DNA from: CBDEGR01 sp965237895
GTDB lineage: Bacteria > Acidobacteriota > Terriglobia > UBA7540 > JAPUME01
DNA length: 64,000 nucleotides
Assembly (NCBI GenBank): GCA_965237895.1
Contig: CBDEGR010000002.1
Span: 62,001-126,000, forward strand
Direction of reading: 5' to 3'
Position numbers and translations under genes: made by a program. Under the pieces are notes generated by a model that was not told the origin of the DNA, did no database searches, and saw nothing but the letters and a program-made list of their open reading frames with translations. This document shows, in pieces, positions 29,457 through 40,991 of the stretch (position 1 is the first letter of the stretch; each line of letters opens with the position of its first letter).

Positions 29457-30187
29457 TACTTCCGGCTCCTCACCGTGCGCTTGATGAAGTAGTCGATCAG
29501 CTCGGAGGAAGAGTTGTCCATCTCGACGTCGAAGGCTTCCACCTTGCCGGTGAAGTAGTTGAACATCCAGACCGCCGGCACGGCCACCAGGAGTCCGATG
29601 GCGGTCGCGACCAAGGCCTCGGAAATTCCGCCGGCGACACCCGCCAGACCGGTTCCCTTCGCCTCGGCAATCCCCTTGAACGCGTTAATAATGCCGACCA
29701 CGGTACCGAACAGCCCCACGAAAGGAGCCGTGGCGCCGATCGTCGCCAGCCCGCCGATTCCGCGCTTCAACTCGGCGTGCACGATGGCCGCTGCCCGCTC
29801 CAGGGCGCGCTTCGAAGCGTCAATATCCTCTCCCGGAATCACACCGGAAGCTTGATGCGCCTGGAACTCCTGCAATCCTGCGATAACCACTTTCGCCAAG
29901 TGGCTCCGCTTGTTGTGCTCGGCGATGCTGATCGCCTCATCCAGCTTGCCTTCCCGCAGCGCGCCGGCCACCAGCGGCGCGAACTGCCGCGACTGCTTCT
30001 TGGCTGCGTTGAACGCAATCCAACGGTCGATCATCACCCCGATCGACCAGGCCGACATGACAAACATCAGGATTACAACGAGACGAACCGGCCAGCCCAT
30101 CGCCATCCACATACTGTACAAATCAAACTGCACAACCTCTCCCTGAAGAAACCCCAGGGCTAAAGGTAGTAACTTTTCCGTCATCAT
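29456..30187 (-). CDS. exbB: ExbB/TolQ/MotA-family proton channel
   Basis: A 243-residue protein with three membrane helices (about residues 32-50, 145-165 and 185-205) and the family core GGLATIGATAPFVGLFGTVVGIINAF. It forms the pentameric channel around the ExbD pair. It lies between the decayed tonB fragment and exbD. TolQ is an alternative name, but TonB upstream favours ExbB. Confidence 0.9.
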   Translation of the reverse strand: MMTEKLLPLALGFLQGEVVQFDLYSMWMAMGWPVRLVVILMFVMSAWSIGVMIDRWIAFNAAKKQSRQFAPLVAGALREGKLDEAISIAEHNKRSHLAKVVIAGLQEFQAHQASGVIPGEDIDASKRALERAAAIVHAELKRGIGGLATIGATAPFVGLFGTVVGIINAFKGIAEAKGTGLAGVAGGISEALVATAIGLLVAVPAVWMFNYFTGKVEAFDVEMDNSSSELIDYFIKRTVRSRK

Positions 30188-30233
30188 AGATTTTTAAGCT
30201 CCCTCTTCGAAATTTACCCCCACTGAAACTTCC

Positions 30234-30483
30234 TTACCGAACACGGCTGAACTTTACTTCAACGATCGTATCAACCTCCACCGGCTCGCCGTTGAGCGGT
30301 GTCGGCTGATAACGCCAACCCTGCACGGCGTCCAAAGCGGCTTCCACTGAAAACGGAGACCCGCTCAGAACTTGTAAATCCTTGATCGTCCCACTTCAGG
30401 AAACAAACGCCCGCAGCCTCACCGTTCTCTCAATCCTGGCTGCTTTAGCCATTAAGGGATAGACGGGGCTTTCCGGGACCTTC
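30234..30483 (-). pseudogene. decayed duplicate of the tonB 3' end
   Basis: On the minus strand this stretch encodes the last ~78 residues of a TonB C-terminal domain, closely matching the intact tonB next door: SPVYPLMAKAARI against SPIYPALAKMARI, then GTIKDLQVLSGSP, WRYQP and VEVKF. It has no start, and an in-frame TGA (30396-30398) where the intact copy has Arg in VVSRSG (CGA to TGA). It is probably the remnant of a tandem duplication. Confidence 0.8.
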
Positions 30484-30514
30484 GGACCCGTCCCTGCCCT
30501 ATTCCACCGATGAG

Positions 30515-31531
30515 CTACCCGGTCAAACTAAACTTCACATCGATGGTCGTAACCACCTCCACCGGATTGCCGTTGAGCAGCGTCGGTTGATACCGCCAAC
30601 GTTGCACGGCGTCCAGGGCCGCTTTCACCAGCAGCGGGTGGCCGCTCAGCACTTGTAAGTCTTTAATGGTTCCGCTCCGAGAAACCACCGCTTGTAACCT
30701 CACCGTTCCGCGAATCCGCGCCATCTTCGCCAAGGCTGGGTAAATCGGGGACGGCTTACTGATCAGTTTGGCCGACTGAACATTCCCGCCCACTCGAATT
30801 CGCTGCGGGGCCACCGGTTTCGGGGGCGGCGGGGGCGCTCCAAACGGGTCGATAATTCCACCGATGACGCCGCCGATCTGTCCGCCAGGAATTCCTCCCT
30901 CCACGCCGCCGACCACACCCGCTGCCACTGCCACCGGCTCATCATCCACAATATCCGCAATATCGTCCGGAATCTCCGTCGGAGCCTTCATCAGGTCTTC
31001 CATGGTAATATCCCGCTTAATCCGCCGCACAGGGAGGACGGCAGCCGGAGGTGGGGGCGGAGGTGGGGGCGGAGGCGGAGCGACAAGAACCGATGTCAGT
31101 TGCCCTTGGGGCAGAGCCTCCATCATAATTATGGGGTAAAGGATCATCACTCCGAGGATCAATCCTTGGAAGATATAGGCGATGGGCTGACTGGCGCGTT
31201 TCCAGTCATCGGTTTTGGCTGCGGAATAGATCAGATACACCACAAAACCTGCCAGATGGAACAAGGCAATTCCCATCCAAAGGACGCTGAAGTTCTCCCG
31301 CCGGCTGTCCGTCCATATGTAGTACACCATCAGGGACCAACAGCCCGTGAAAACACCGATCACCGTGGCCTGGAAATTCAACACCCCGGTTTCCGCGCCG
31401 GAGATCGCTCCCAGAACGAACCATGCCATGATGAAGAAAACCGCGCCGATCACCACGCTGACCGCCCAATGAAAGCGCTTCAATACCGGTTCTCGAATCA
31501 ACGCCAAATCAATTAAGCTGTTCTCGAACAT
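30515..31531 (-). CDS. tonB: TonB-like energy transducer with a multi-helix N-terminus
   Basis: A 338-residue protein. The C-terminal ~80 residues form the TonB domain (PIYPALAKMARIRGTVRLQAVV, QRWRYQPTLLNGNPVEV). The middle holds a run of prolines and a Gly-rich stretch (about residues 165-255) that would span the periplasm. The N-terminus is unusual: instead of one anchor helix there are about four hydrophobic segments (residues 20-160). ATG 31531 has a GGGAGAG box; an upstream start at 31564 is less likely. Position before exbB-exbD supports the role. Confidence 0.88.
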   Translation of the reverse strand: MFENSLIDLALIREPVLKRFHWAVSVVIGAVFFIMAWFVLGAISGAETGVLNFQATVIGVFTGCWSLMVYYIWTDSRRENFSVLWMGIALFHLAGFVVYLIYSAAKTDDWKRASQPIAYIFQGLILGVMILYPIIMMEALPQGQLTSVLVAPPPPPPPPPPPAAVLPVRRIKRDITMEDLMKAPTEIPDDIADIVDDEPVAVAAGVVGGVEGGIPGGQIGGVIGGIIDPFGAPPPPPKPVAPQRIRVGGNVQSAKLISKPSPIYPALAKMARIRGTVRLQAVVSRSGTIKDLQVLSGHPLLVKAALDAVQRWRYQPTLLNGNPVEVVTTIDVKFSLTG

Positions 31532-31694
31532 GATACGCTCTCCCTTTTTACCTGGGTGGTCCAAGACCCTTCGCCAGAAAGATCGATAAATGGCAGATTT
31601 CCGTATCGCGACATCCCAATAACCTCTGCCTTAACCCTACCACCTCAAAGTCTCGGATTCAACCATCTATCGTCGAGAACCTGCCGAGGCCCCC

Positions 31695-32891
31695 TCATAG
31701 ACCCTCGGGCGTTCCGGCGCCCCGGCCCAGGACCCGTCCCGGAGCCACCAAGAGGAAGGGGCTCGCCACGCTTACACTCGAATAGGTGCCGACCAATACG
31801 CCCATCAAGAAGGTCAATGCAAAACCGTGAATCACCGCTCCGCCGAGCACGTACAGCGAGCCGACCGCCAGCAACGTCAACCCGGAAGTGAGCAGCGTCC
31901 GGCTGAGCGTCTGGTTGATGCTCCGATTAATCAAGGGCACCAACCCCATGCGCCGGTCCACCTTGAGATTCTCCCGAATCCGGTCGAAGACCACAATCGT
32001 ATCGTTCATCGAATAACCGACCAGCGTCAACAAGGCTGTCACCACCGGCAAGGTAAATTCCACCTCGAACAGCGACAGCAGTCCCACCGTAATGATCACG
32101 TCATGGAACACGGCCAGCACCGCCGCAAACCCATAGATCAGCCGAAAGCGAAGCCAGATGTAGGCCAACATGAAAGCCAAACCCCAGCCTACCACCTGAA
32201 GCGCCTGTTTCTGCAATTCGGCGCCGATCTTAGGACCCACGATTTCCGTCTTCCCAATCGTAAAACCGGAAAGGTAAAAGTCCGCCGCCAGCGCTTCGGT
32301 GACGGAGGCGTTCACGCCTTCGACTTCACCCAACTCCCTGAAACTCCCCACCAAGCCTCCCTGCTCGGAGCTGTTTCGGAAATCCATGATGGCCGTCGCA
32401 AGCTCACGGTAACTTTCCACGGCGCTCTCTCCGCCTTTTGCCATCGTTCCCAGCGGGTCCCGTGTCACAAGGTATTCGGCCACCGTCTCGGCGCCGGTGT
32501 TGTTCAGGTCAAGCTTGCCGCTCTGCTCCCCGCCGTAAAGCTTTCCGAAGGCCGCCTCAATCGCCCGTTTCCCGGCGTCCAGAGCTTCTCCTGCCACGGG
32601 CGTTCTGACGTCCAAACCCACCAGGATTTCCCGGTTCGAGACATCGCCGAACTGCTGAAGCGTACTGCCCTGCAATCCTTCCGCCGCCAGCCCCGCCCGC
32701 AACCGGGTCAGGTCCGGGGCTTCGGTAAACCGCACCTGAAGAAGGGTTCCGCCGCGGAAGTCGATGCCGTAACGGAGCCCACCCTTCGAAACCATGGAAG
32801 CGATTCCGAGGGTCGCCAGCAGAACCGAGAGGCCGATAAAATAGAACTTCTTGCCGAGCCAGTCGATGTTTACGTCTTGAAGTAATTGCAT
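31695..32891 (-). CDS. secF: protein translocase subunit SecF
   Basis: SecF works with SecD to pull secreted proteins through SecYEG using the proton gradient. The 398 residues have six membrane helices: one near the start, a large periplasmic domain (residues 40-205) and five after it. Motifs include RYGIDFRGGTLLQVRF, VGYSMNDTIVVFDRIREN and NQTLSRTLLTSG. The periplasmic domain is longer than in E. coli. It follows secD after 52 bases. Confidence 0.95.
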   Translation of the reverse strand: MQLLQDVNIDWLGKKFYFIGLSVLLATLGIASMVSKGGLRYGIDFRGGTLLQVRFTEAPDLTRLRAGLAAEGLQGSTLQQFGDVSNREILVGLDVRTPVAGEALDAGKRAIEAAFGKLYGGEQSGKLDLNNTGAETVAEYLVTRDPLGTMAKGGESAVESYRELATAIMDFRNSSEQGGLVGSFRELGEVEGVNASVTEALAADFYLSGFTIGKTEIVGPKIGAELQKQALQVVGWGLAFMLAYIWLRFRLIYGFAAVLAVFHDVIITVGLLSLFEVEFTLPVVTALLTLVGYSMNDTIVVFDRIRENLKVDRRMGLVPLINRSINQTLSRTLLTSGLTLLAVGSLYVLGGAVIHGFALTFLMGVLVGTYSSVSVASPFLLVAPGRVLGRGAGTPEGL

Positions 32892-32943
32892 AAATTTTTC
32901 GGCCGACGGAAGAAGGGAAGAGCGGGCTTCGAAAAGCCACGCT

Positions 32944-34551
32944 TCAGATGCTTAAGATCGCCCCCTTCTCACGCCTCGATAAGATAAATTCTAGGATCGT
33001 TCGGGAGACAAAGATCGCCGTAAACAGGTTGGCGGCCATACCGATGCTGAGCGTCACGGCAAAGCCGCGAATCGGGCCGCTTCCGAAAGAGATCAGGATC
33101 AGCGCCGCCGCCGCCGTCGTCAGGTTCGTATCGATGATGGTCAAAAAGGCCCGATTGAAGCCGGCTTCCACCGCCGCTCCGGGCGCCTTTTCGCGCAACT
33201 CCTCCCGGATGCGCTCAAAAATCAAGACGTTCGCATCCACCGCCATACCGATGGTGAGCAGAATCCCGCCAATGCCCGGCAGCGTCAGCACCGCGCCCGA
33301 ATAAGAGAGCATGGCCATCAAGATCAGCAGGTTCATCAGCAACGCGATATTGGCATTGACACCCGCGCCACGATAATAGAGCAGCATGATCAGCATCACT
33401 CCCCCGAGGCCCACCAGCGAGGCCTCCACGCCGCTCTTAATCGAATCGGCCCCCAGCGACGGCCCTACGGTCCGTTCTTCCAGATAAGTGATGGAAGCCG
33501 GCAACGCGCCCGACCTCAGCACCAGGGCCAAGTCCGCCGCCTCGAGGTCGGTAAATCTTCCTGTGATTTCGCCCCGCTCGAAAATCTGACCTTCGATGGT
33601 CGGCGCAGACTGAATCCTTCCGTCCAAGACAATGGCCAATTGCTTTCCGACGTTCTGCCCCGTCAACCGGCCGAAGCGCGCGGCTCCGTCCCGACCGAGG
33701 TTGAAGGAGACGGCGGGCCGGCCGTTAATGTCCCGCGAAGCGCTCGCTCCGGTCAGGTCGCGCCCCGTCACACCGGCAATCCGATTGACGATGTACCACT
33801 GCGGGGGGGAACCCTGCGGGTCGCGGGCCTCGCGCAGAAGTTCGGTGTCTTGCGGAAGGATGCCGCCGCGTGCCGCCAGCGCGCTCTCTTGCGAGGAGAA
33901 CGGTCCGTCGGCCACCAGACGCAGCTCAAGCAGAGCCGTCGATCGAATAATCTCTTTGACGCGGTCCGGGTCGTCGACGCCGGGCAACTGAACCAGGATT
34001 TCGTAATCTCCCTGGCCGTGCTCCTGGATGGTCGGCTCGGCCACGCCCAGCGCGTCCACCCGCCGACGGACGGTATCCATCGACTGCTGCAAGGTTTCCA
34101 GACGCAGGACGCGCGCCGCCGTGGTCCGCATCCTCAGACGCCAGTCGGCTTTCCCTTCCCGGACGGTAGGCCCTTGGAGGTCCCATTCCAGGTACTCGTC
34201 TTGAATCAGCGTTCGCAGGTCCCTGGTAACCTGACTATTTTGCGGAACGCCGGTGATTTCGAGCTCCACCACCGTCTTCTTCGTCACTTGGTCGTAGGGG
34301 ATGCTTGCTTCGCTCAGCCGGTCCCGCAACTGCACAAATACGATGTCCGTATTCACGTTGACGGCTTCTTCCACCTGCACCTGGAGAATCAGGTGTGTGC
34401 CGCCGCGAAGGTCCAGTCCTAACTTGATATTCTCCCGCAGGGACCCTTTCAGTTCGTCGAGGCTCTTGGGAACTCCGATGATGCCGAACAAACAGGCCAA
34501 TACCACCGCGGCGATGACAAGGGCTCGTTTTCTGACTCTCTTTTCACTCAT
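32944..34551 (-). CDS. secD: protein translocase subunit SecD
   Basis: A 535-residue partner of SecF. The first helix is near residues 8-25, followed by GLDLRGGTHLILQV and the large periplasmic domain with the SecD P1 head. The five C-terminal helices include IGMAVDANVLIFERIREEL and LTIIDTNLTT. Gene order tgt-yajC-secD-secF is the classical one. yajC ends 28 bases upstream. Confidence 0.96.
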   Translation of the reverse strand: MSEKRVRKRALVIAAVVLACLFGIIGVPKSLDELKGSLRENIKLGLDLRGGTHLILQVQVEEAVNVNTDIVFVQLRDRLSEASIPYDQVTKKTVVELEITGVPQNSQVTRDLRTLIQDEYLEWDLQGPTVREGKADWRLRMRTTAARVLRLETLQQSMDTVRRRVDALGVAEPTIQEHGQGDYEILVQLPGVDDPDRVKEIIRSTALLELRLVADGPFSSQESALAARGGILPQDTELLREARDPQGSPPQWYIVNRIAGVTGRDLTGASASRDINGRPAVSFNLGRDGAARFGRLTGQNVGKQLAIVLDGRIQSAPTIEGQIFERGEITGRFTDLEAADLALVLRSGALPASITYLEERTVGPSLGADSIKSGVEASLVGLGGVMLIMLLYYRGAGVNANIALLMNLLILMAMLSYSGAVLTLPGIGGILLTIGMAVDANVLIFERIREELREKAPGAAVEAGFNRAFLTIIDTNLTTAAAALILISFGSGPIRGFAVTLSIGMAANLFTAIFVSRTILEFILSRREKGAILSI

Positions 34552-34579
34552 ACGTTACGGGAATACGTTACGGGAGAAA

Positions 34580-34933
34580 TTACCGGGCTGCATTCAAGGT
34601 CGGCTCATTCTTGCTTCCCTCCGGCTTGCTCTCCTCCGGCTGGAGTCCCTGAATTGCGGAGCGATTCACGTGGACCTTCACTCCCTCGGCAATCTGAAGC
34701 TGCAACGCCGGGTCACGAAAACCGGTCACGGTTCCGTAAACGCCGCCGACGGTAACCACCTTGTCCCCGGTCTTCAGGTTCTCCAACATCTGCTGCGTGT
34801 TTCGGCGCTGAGTCTGTTGCGGCCGAATCACCAGAAAATACCAGATAAGAAACAATGCGAGGAAAAGGAAGATAGGAGTTCCCAGAATCGACGACCCGCC
34901 GTTCGCCGCCAATACAAATCCGTTAAAGTCCAT
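34580..34933 (-). CDS. yajC: YajC, Sec translocase accessory subunit
   Basis: A small inner-membrane protein that associates with SecDF. The 117 residues have one helix (ILGTPIFLFLALFLIWYFLV) followed by the family sequence RPQQTQRRNTQQMLENLKTGDKVVTVGGVYGTV. The C-terminal tail is Glu/Pro/Lys-rich. Confidence 0.94.
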   Translation of the reverse strand: MDFNGFVLAANGGSSILGTPIFLFLALFLIWYFLVIRPQQTQRRNTQQMLENLKTGDKVVTVGGVYGTVTGFRDPALQLQIAEGVKVHVNRSAIQGLQPEESKPEGSKNEPTLNAAR

Positions 34934-35050
34934 TACAGCTCATTTTAGAAAAGGATATTGGCTTACAGGGTAGGCCCGCTCCGCCGTAAAAGGCAGAAAG
35001 GGACAGAGATTGCATACTCCTCTGTCCGGACACCGACTTCAAACATCCGT

Positions 35051-36187
35051 TTAGGCTTGCTTCCCATCCCTTGCAAACTGTTGGTAAAAGGTGCTAAAAT
35101 TCCCCCACATTAAAGCCTGCCTGATTTCCCGCATGGTGTCAAGATAAAAGTAGAGGTTGTGATGCGTCAGCAGCATGGAACCCAACATCTCCTGGGCCTG
35201 AACCAAGTGTCTTAAATAACCGCGGCTATAACGTTTGCAGACCCGGCACCCGCAGGCGGCGTCCAGCGGCTCGGAGTCCTCCCGATAGCGGGCATTTTTA
35301 ATTACCACCTTGCCGGCCGACGTAAAAGCGTAACCGTTCCGCGCGTTCCGCGTCGGCAGGACGCAATCCACCAGGTCCACGCCGCGCGCCACGACCTCCA
35401 CCAAGTCCTCCGGCGTGCCCACACCCATTAAGTAACGGGGCTTCGCTTGCGGCAAAAGGTCCGTCGTCGTCTCCACCAACTCATACGTCTGCGCCTTCGG
35501 CTCACCCACCGAAAGCCCGCCGATGGCGTAGCCCGGAAAGTCCAACCGCAGAAGCCCCTCGGCACTCTGTTTCCGCAGTTCCGGATGGATGCCGCCCTGG
35601 ACAATGCCGAACAGGGCTTGGCCGTCCGAGAGGCCCTCCTCTCGGCACTCCCAGAACTTCTCCCACGACCGCGCGGCCCAGTGGCCCGTCCGCTCCACCG
35701 CACGCCGGACCCGCTCATGGCCTGCCGGGAACTCGACGCACTCATCGAGCGGCACCATGACGTCTGCCCCCAAAGCCACCTCAAGCTCAATCACCCGCTC
35801 GGGAGAAAAGAAGTGAGAGGACCCGTCCAGGTGGGATTGGAATTCGACGCCGTCGTCGGTAATCCGCCGCAGCCCTTCCAGGCTCATCACCTGGAAGCCG
35901 CCGCTGTCGGTCAGAATCGGATGCGGCCACCCCATAAAACCGTGCAGCCCGCCCGCCCGCTTCACTACTTCGTGCCCGGGACGGAGATATAGGTGATAGG
36001 TGTTCGCCAGCAGGATCTGCACGCCCAACTCTTCCAGCTCATCCTGGGCAATGGCCTTTACCGTCCCACCAGTCCCGACCGGCATGAAGGTGGGCGTCGA
36101 AACCTCGCCGTGCGCGGTGCGGAGCACTCCGGCACGCGCGCTGGTTCCCTCATCCTGCGCGACAACTTTGAAACTTTCGGAATTCAC
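35051..36187 (-). CDS. tgt: tRNA-guanine transglycosylase
   Basis: Exchanges G34 of certain tRNAs for the queuosine precursor preQ1. The 378 residues match the bacterial enzyme. Visible: LTDSGGFQVMSL (catalytic Asp region), FGIVQGGIHPELR, GYAIGGLSVGE, and the zinc site CGCRVCKRYSRGYLRHL with a later His. Gene order with yajC-secDF is typical. Confidence 0.96.
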   Translation of the reverse strand: MNSESFKVVAQDEGTSARAGVLRTAHGEVSTPTFMPVGTGGTVKAIAQDELEELGVQILLANTYHLYLRPGHEVVKRAGGLHGFMGWPHPILTDSGGFQVMSLEGLRRITDDGVEFQSHLDGSSHFFSPERVIELEVALGADVMVPLDECVEFPAGHERVRRAVERTGHWAARSWEKFWECREEGLSDGQALFGIVQGGIHPELRKQSAEGLLRLDFPGYAIGGLSVGEPKAQTYELVETTTDLLPQAKPRYLMGVGTPEDLVEVVARGVDLVDCVLPTRNARNGYAFTSAGKVVIKNARYREDSEPLDAACGCRVCKRYSRGYLRHLVQAQEMLGSMLLTHHNLYFYLDTMREIRQALMWGNFSTFYQQFARDGKQA

Positions 36188-36247
36188 AAGGGATGTTTTA
36201 TAGCACGGAAAGAGAAAACGGGGAGGGTTGTCGCCTCAGAAAACCTT

Positions 36248-37243
36248 TCAAATCAGGTGGCAGGCGGCAAAACGGCCTGCTTTAATCTCCCGCAACTCAG
36301 GCTCCTCGCTGCGGCAACGGTCTTCGGCCAACGGGCAGCGCGGATGGTAACGGCAACCGGGCGGTGGGGCGGTGGGCGAAGGCAGCTCGGAGGCGCGAAG
36401 GAGTTGAGCTTCGGCACCGGACTCAGCACCGGCTCTCTTTAGGGTGGGAACGGATTGAATCAGCCGCTGCGTATAAGGATGGAGAGGCTCGGAGACGACA
36501 TCTTCGGCCGGGCCGACCTCGGCCATCTTGCCCAGGTACATCACGCCGATGCGGTGGGCCACGTGCCGCAGCACCGGCACGCTATGGGAAGTCAGCAGAT
36601 AGGTCATGCCGAACTGCTCGCGGAGGTCGAGCAAAAGATTCAAGATTTGCGCCTGCACGGAGACATCGAGCGAGGCGACGGGCTCATCGGCCACAATGAA
36701 CTTGGGCCGCAACGCCAGCGCGCGCGCCACGGCGATCCGCTGCCGCTGGCCGCCGCTGAACTCGTGCGGAAAGCGGCCCACCGCGTCCGCCGGCAGCCCG
36801 ACGGCTTTAAGCAACTCATTCACTTGACCGTTCCTATTCCCGGAAGATTTATGAATCTCAAACGGCTCGCGCAAAATCTCCCCCACCCGCATGCGAGGAT
36901 TGAGCGAGGCGAAGGGGTCCTGAAAAATCATCTGCATCTGGCGGCGCATCCGACGAAGCTCCTCGGAGGGTAACCCGGTCAGGTCCACCCCGTCGAAATG
37001 AATCTTTCCGGAGGTCGGCTCAATCAATCGAAGAAGCGCTCGCCCCAGCGTCGACTTCCCGCAGCCCGACTCCCCGGCCAAGCCGAAGATTTCGCCCGGC
37101 TGGATCGACAAGCTGACCTCATCCACCGCCCGCACCGTCAGCTTCGGCTCCAGCCACCGCCCGCTGAGCGGGAAATGGACGCACAGGCCACGGACCTCGA
37201 GAAGAGGCGGATCCGTTTTTCCATTTAAGGCATCTATCATCAA
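36248..37243 (-). CDS. oppF: oligopeptide/dipeptide ABC transporter ATPase (OppF/DppF type)
   Basis: A 331-residue ATPase of a peptide uptake transporter. Walker A GESGCGKST, Q-loop FQDPFASLNPRM, signature FSGGQRQRIAVARAL and Walker B FIVADEPVASLD are present, and the C-terminal oligo_HPY extension CRYHPRCPLAEDRC is typical of peptide and nickel importers. The partner ATPase (oppD) normally lies next to it but here is at 41886, with about 4.6 kb of unrelated genes between. No permease or binding-protein gene is in view. Confidence 0.88.
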   Translation of the reverse strand: MMIDALNGKTDPPLLEVRGLCVHFPLSGRWLEPKLTVRAVDEVSLSIQPGEIFGLAGESGCGKSTLGRALLRLIEPTSGKIHFDGVDLTGLPSEELRRMRRQMQMIFQDPFASLNPRMRVGEILREPFEIHKSSGNRNGQVNELLKAVGLPADAVGRFPHEFSGGQRQRIAVARALALRPKFIVADEPVASLDVSVQAQILNLLLDLREQFGMTYLLTSHSVPVLRHVAHRIGVMYLGKMAEVGPAEDVVSEPLHPYTQRLIQSVPTLKRAGAESGAEAQLLRASELPSPTAPPPGCRYHPRCPLAEDRCRSEEPELREIKAGRFAACHLI

Positions 37244-37291
37244 CTACTCCCGGCAGTTCCCCTGGGCAGCGGAGATCGTAACCCGACCGGC

Positions 37292-38299
37292 TTAGCGAAT
37301 CAACAAATCGACGAATTCGTCCAGTTCCTTATCAAATTGATGCACCAACTTCTCCCCGTCTTTCTTTAAGGCAGCCAAGTTCTCTTTCGAAGCATCGTCC
37401 ATCTCCAAACTACTCTTATCTAATTTTCCATTGATCCATAAATATTGCTTCGGCTTCCCGACCGCATCAAAAATCTGCTTTAGTAGTCCACGGTCTCGGA
37501 AACGCCTGACACCATAATGTCGATTACGGGACGAGCCCATCCGAGCTGTCCCCAATCCTTTGCGCGCCGATAATTGTATGGCTCCTTTTTATATCCGGTA
37601 CCGAGAGAAAGAATTGCCGCATCTTTCGCCTTCGGACGGCCCTTGAATGTACTGCGAACCTCGGCGTACGCACAAAGCGCAGGGTTGTTGGCAAAAACCT
37701 CTCCATCGATCAGCGGAGAAAAATTTCCCGCCATGGAAATAATTCGGGAAACCTCAAAAAAGGTAGGGGCAGCCGAGGTTGCTCTGGCGATGTCACGAAG
37801 AAAGTAGTCATGTTCCTTACTCTTTTTTGCATCGTCCCGGTTGAAGAATTTGGTCTTCCTCTTCTGAATATCATAAGCTGTGATCAGACACGGCTTGAGA
37901 AGCTGACTCAACTTTATCTTGCCGAAATAGAAAGCAAGGGGTTTTTCCAACTCCTTCGCGCTATATTTTTCGTCCCATTTTCCTTCTCCCGACCCCAAAT
38001 TCTGCCAGAAAGAGACGTGGAAATTTTTACCTCCCCTTTCTAAGGTACAGCTTCTGCGCGCGTTGGGCGGAAAACTTTGGTTGGGGGGGGTTGCTGCCCG
38101 GCTGGGGACATAAATAGCAGCAGGTCAAAATCCCTCCGGTGCTCGTTCCGGCGATCAGATCAAAATAATCGGCAATTCTCGCTCCCCGTTTCTTGGTTTT
38201 TATTGCCAATTTCTCTTCCAGCTTGATTAAAACCTCCGCGGGAATGATGCCTCGAATTCCACCTCCGTCAATCGAGAGAATGTGGATCTTTTCCGCCAT
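37292..38299 (-). pseudogene. patatin-like phospholipase, two frameshifts
   Basis: Patatin-family lipid hydrolase. ATG 38299 has a strong GAGGAGG box. Visible: the oxyanion loop DGGGIRG, nucleophile motif GTSTGG, and the dyad Asp in LIDGEVFANNPALCAYAEV. The frame is broken twice. At a four-base C run (38033-38036), one base too many shifts the frame after QKLYLRKG; the next frame resumes with NFHVSFWQNLG. Near 37486-37496 the frame changes again after SGVSETVDY and resumes at LKQIFDAVGKPKQYL. The restored protein is about 335 residues, with the look of stand-alone bacterial patatins, including the CapV type of anti-phage systems; no cyclase partner is nearby. The DNA is poorer in GC than its neighbours, suggesting transfer. 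Confidence 0.8.
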
Positions 38300-38551
38300 G
38301 TGAGTTTCCTCCTCTCTCCAAAACCTTGGGCCGTACCCGACGTCACTCAAGGCGAATCATTTTGAACCCCGACAGAAGAAAGGCGAACTTGCACCTCGGG
38401 TAAGTGCCTTTGAACCTTTGATTTGCGATAAATCGGACGCTACCGTGCAAGGACAGTATTGTCAACCGCGCAAAGGACCTAGACCGATAATCCTGGTAAA
38501 CCATAAAGGCATCGTCAGCCCGGCACTTCGAAATAGAAGGAAAGGAATCCG

Positions 38552-40387
<1,836 letters not shown>

Positions 40388-40529
40388 CAGGCTCGTCTCT
40401 CCGGGCGAGGTACCGGCAAACTCCGTTTCCCGCACGGCAACCATTCCGGGCCGCGCAGCCTCCCCGCCGGAGGCCGGGATTCATTATATCGAGAGACGTA
40501 AAGGGGGGTAGGTCAATTCGAAGGAAATA

Positions 40530-40991
40530 TTAAGTGGAGTGCTTTTGAAGTTCCTCGAAAAACTCGGAGATGACTCCCCCCGGGAAAGAGACGGAAAAGG
40601 TTTCTCCCGGAGATTCGCCCTCGATCAGAAGGGTTTTCTCTTCGGTCCGAATCGTCAACGACAATCCTTCGGACACAATCTCTACAAAAACGGTATTCGG
40701 GTAACGGCCTAAGTCTTTTCCCGCTTCCTCCAGTGCCGGCAGAATGGGTCCCAGGTCGTGAGACAACTCCCGGCACCCTTCATCGGGAATCATCTTTACG
40801 GTCCAGTAAATCGCCGAGGCCGGAAGAGCCAAACGGATCGAACCCCGGTCGTCATGTTTCGATGCGACCCTGATCCGCACCGTTCCCTTCCGATACATCA
40901 GCGCCACAAGCACCGCCATCGCCGCAATGACGGCGATGATGGTGAACAGAATCGGCCGAATCGTATATGTCTTCTGCGTTTCACGAATCAT
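40530..40991 (-). CDS. membrane-anchored protein, unknown (pair member 2)
   Basis: A 153-residue protein with one N-terminal membrane helix (RPILFTIIAVIAAMAVLVALMY) and a soluble domain likely outside the cytoplasm. Its ATG overlaps the stop of the upstream gene (ATGA at 40988-40991), so the two are coupled. The soluble part resembles that of its partner in having short beta-rich segments (VRIRVASKHDDRGSIRLALP here, VRVNVPLKMAERVL there). I recognise no named family. Confidence 0.6.
   Translation of the reverse strand: MIRETQKTYTIRPILFTIIAVIAAMAVLVALMYRKGTVRIRVASKHDDRGSIRLALPASAIYWTVKMIPDEGCRELSHDLGPILPALEEAGKDLGRYPNTVFVEIVSEGLSLTIRTEEKTLLIEGESPGETFSVSFPGGVISEFFEELQKHST

Noticed and set aside
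30396..30398. TGA in the tonB fragment as a selenocysteine codon
   Set aside because: The intact neighbouring copy has Arg at this place and the fragment lacks a start; simple decay explains it.
37292..38299. Complete CBASS-type defence operon around the patatin gene
   Set aside because: No CD-NTase or other accessory gene is present within reach; neighbours are a transporter ATPase and a GH15 enzyme.
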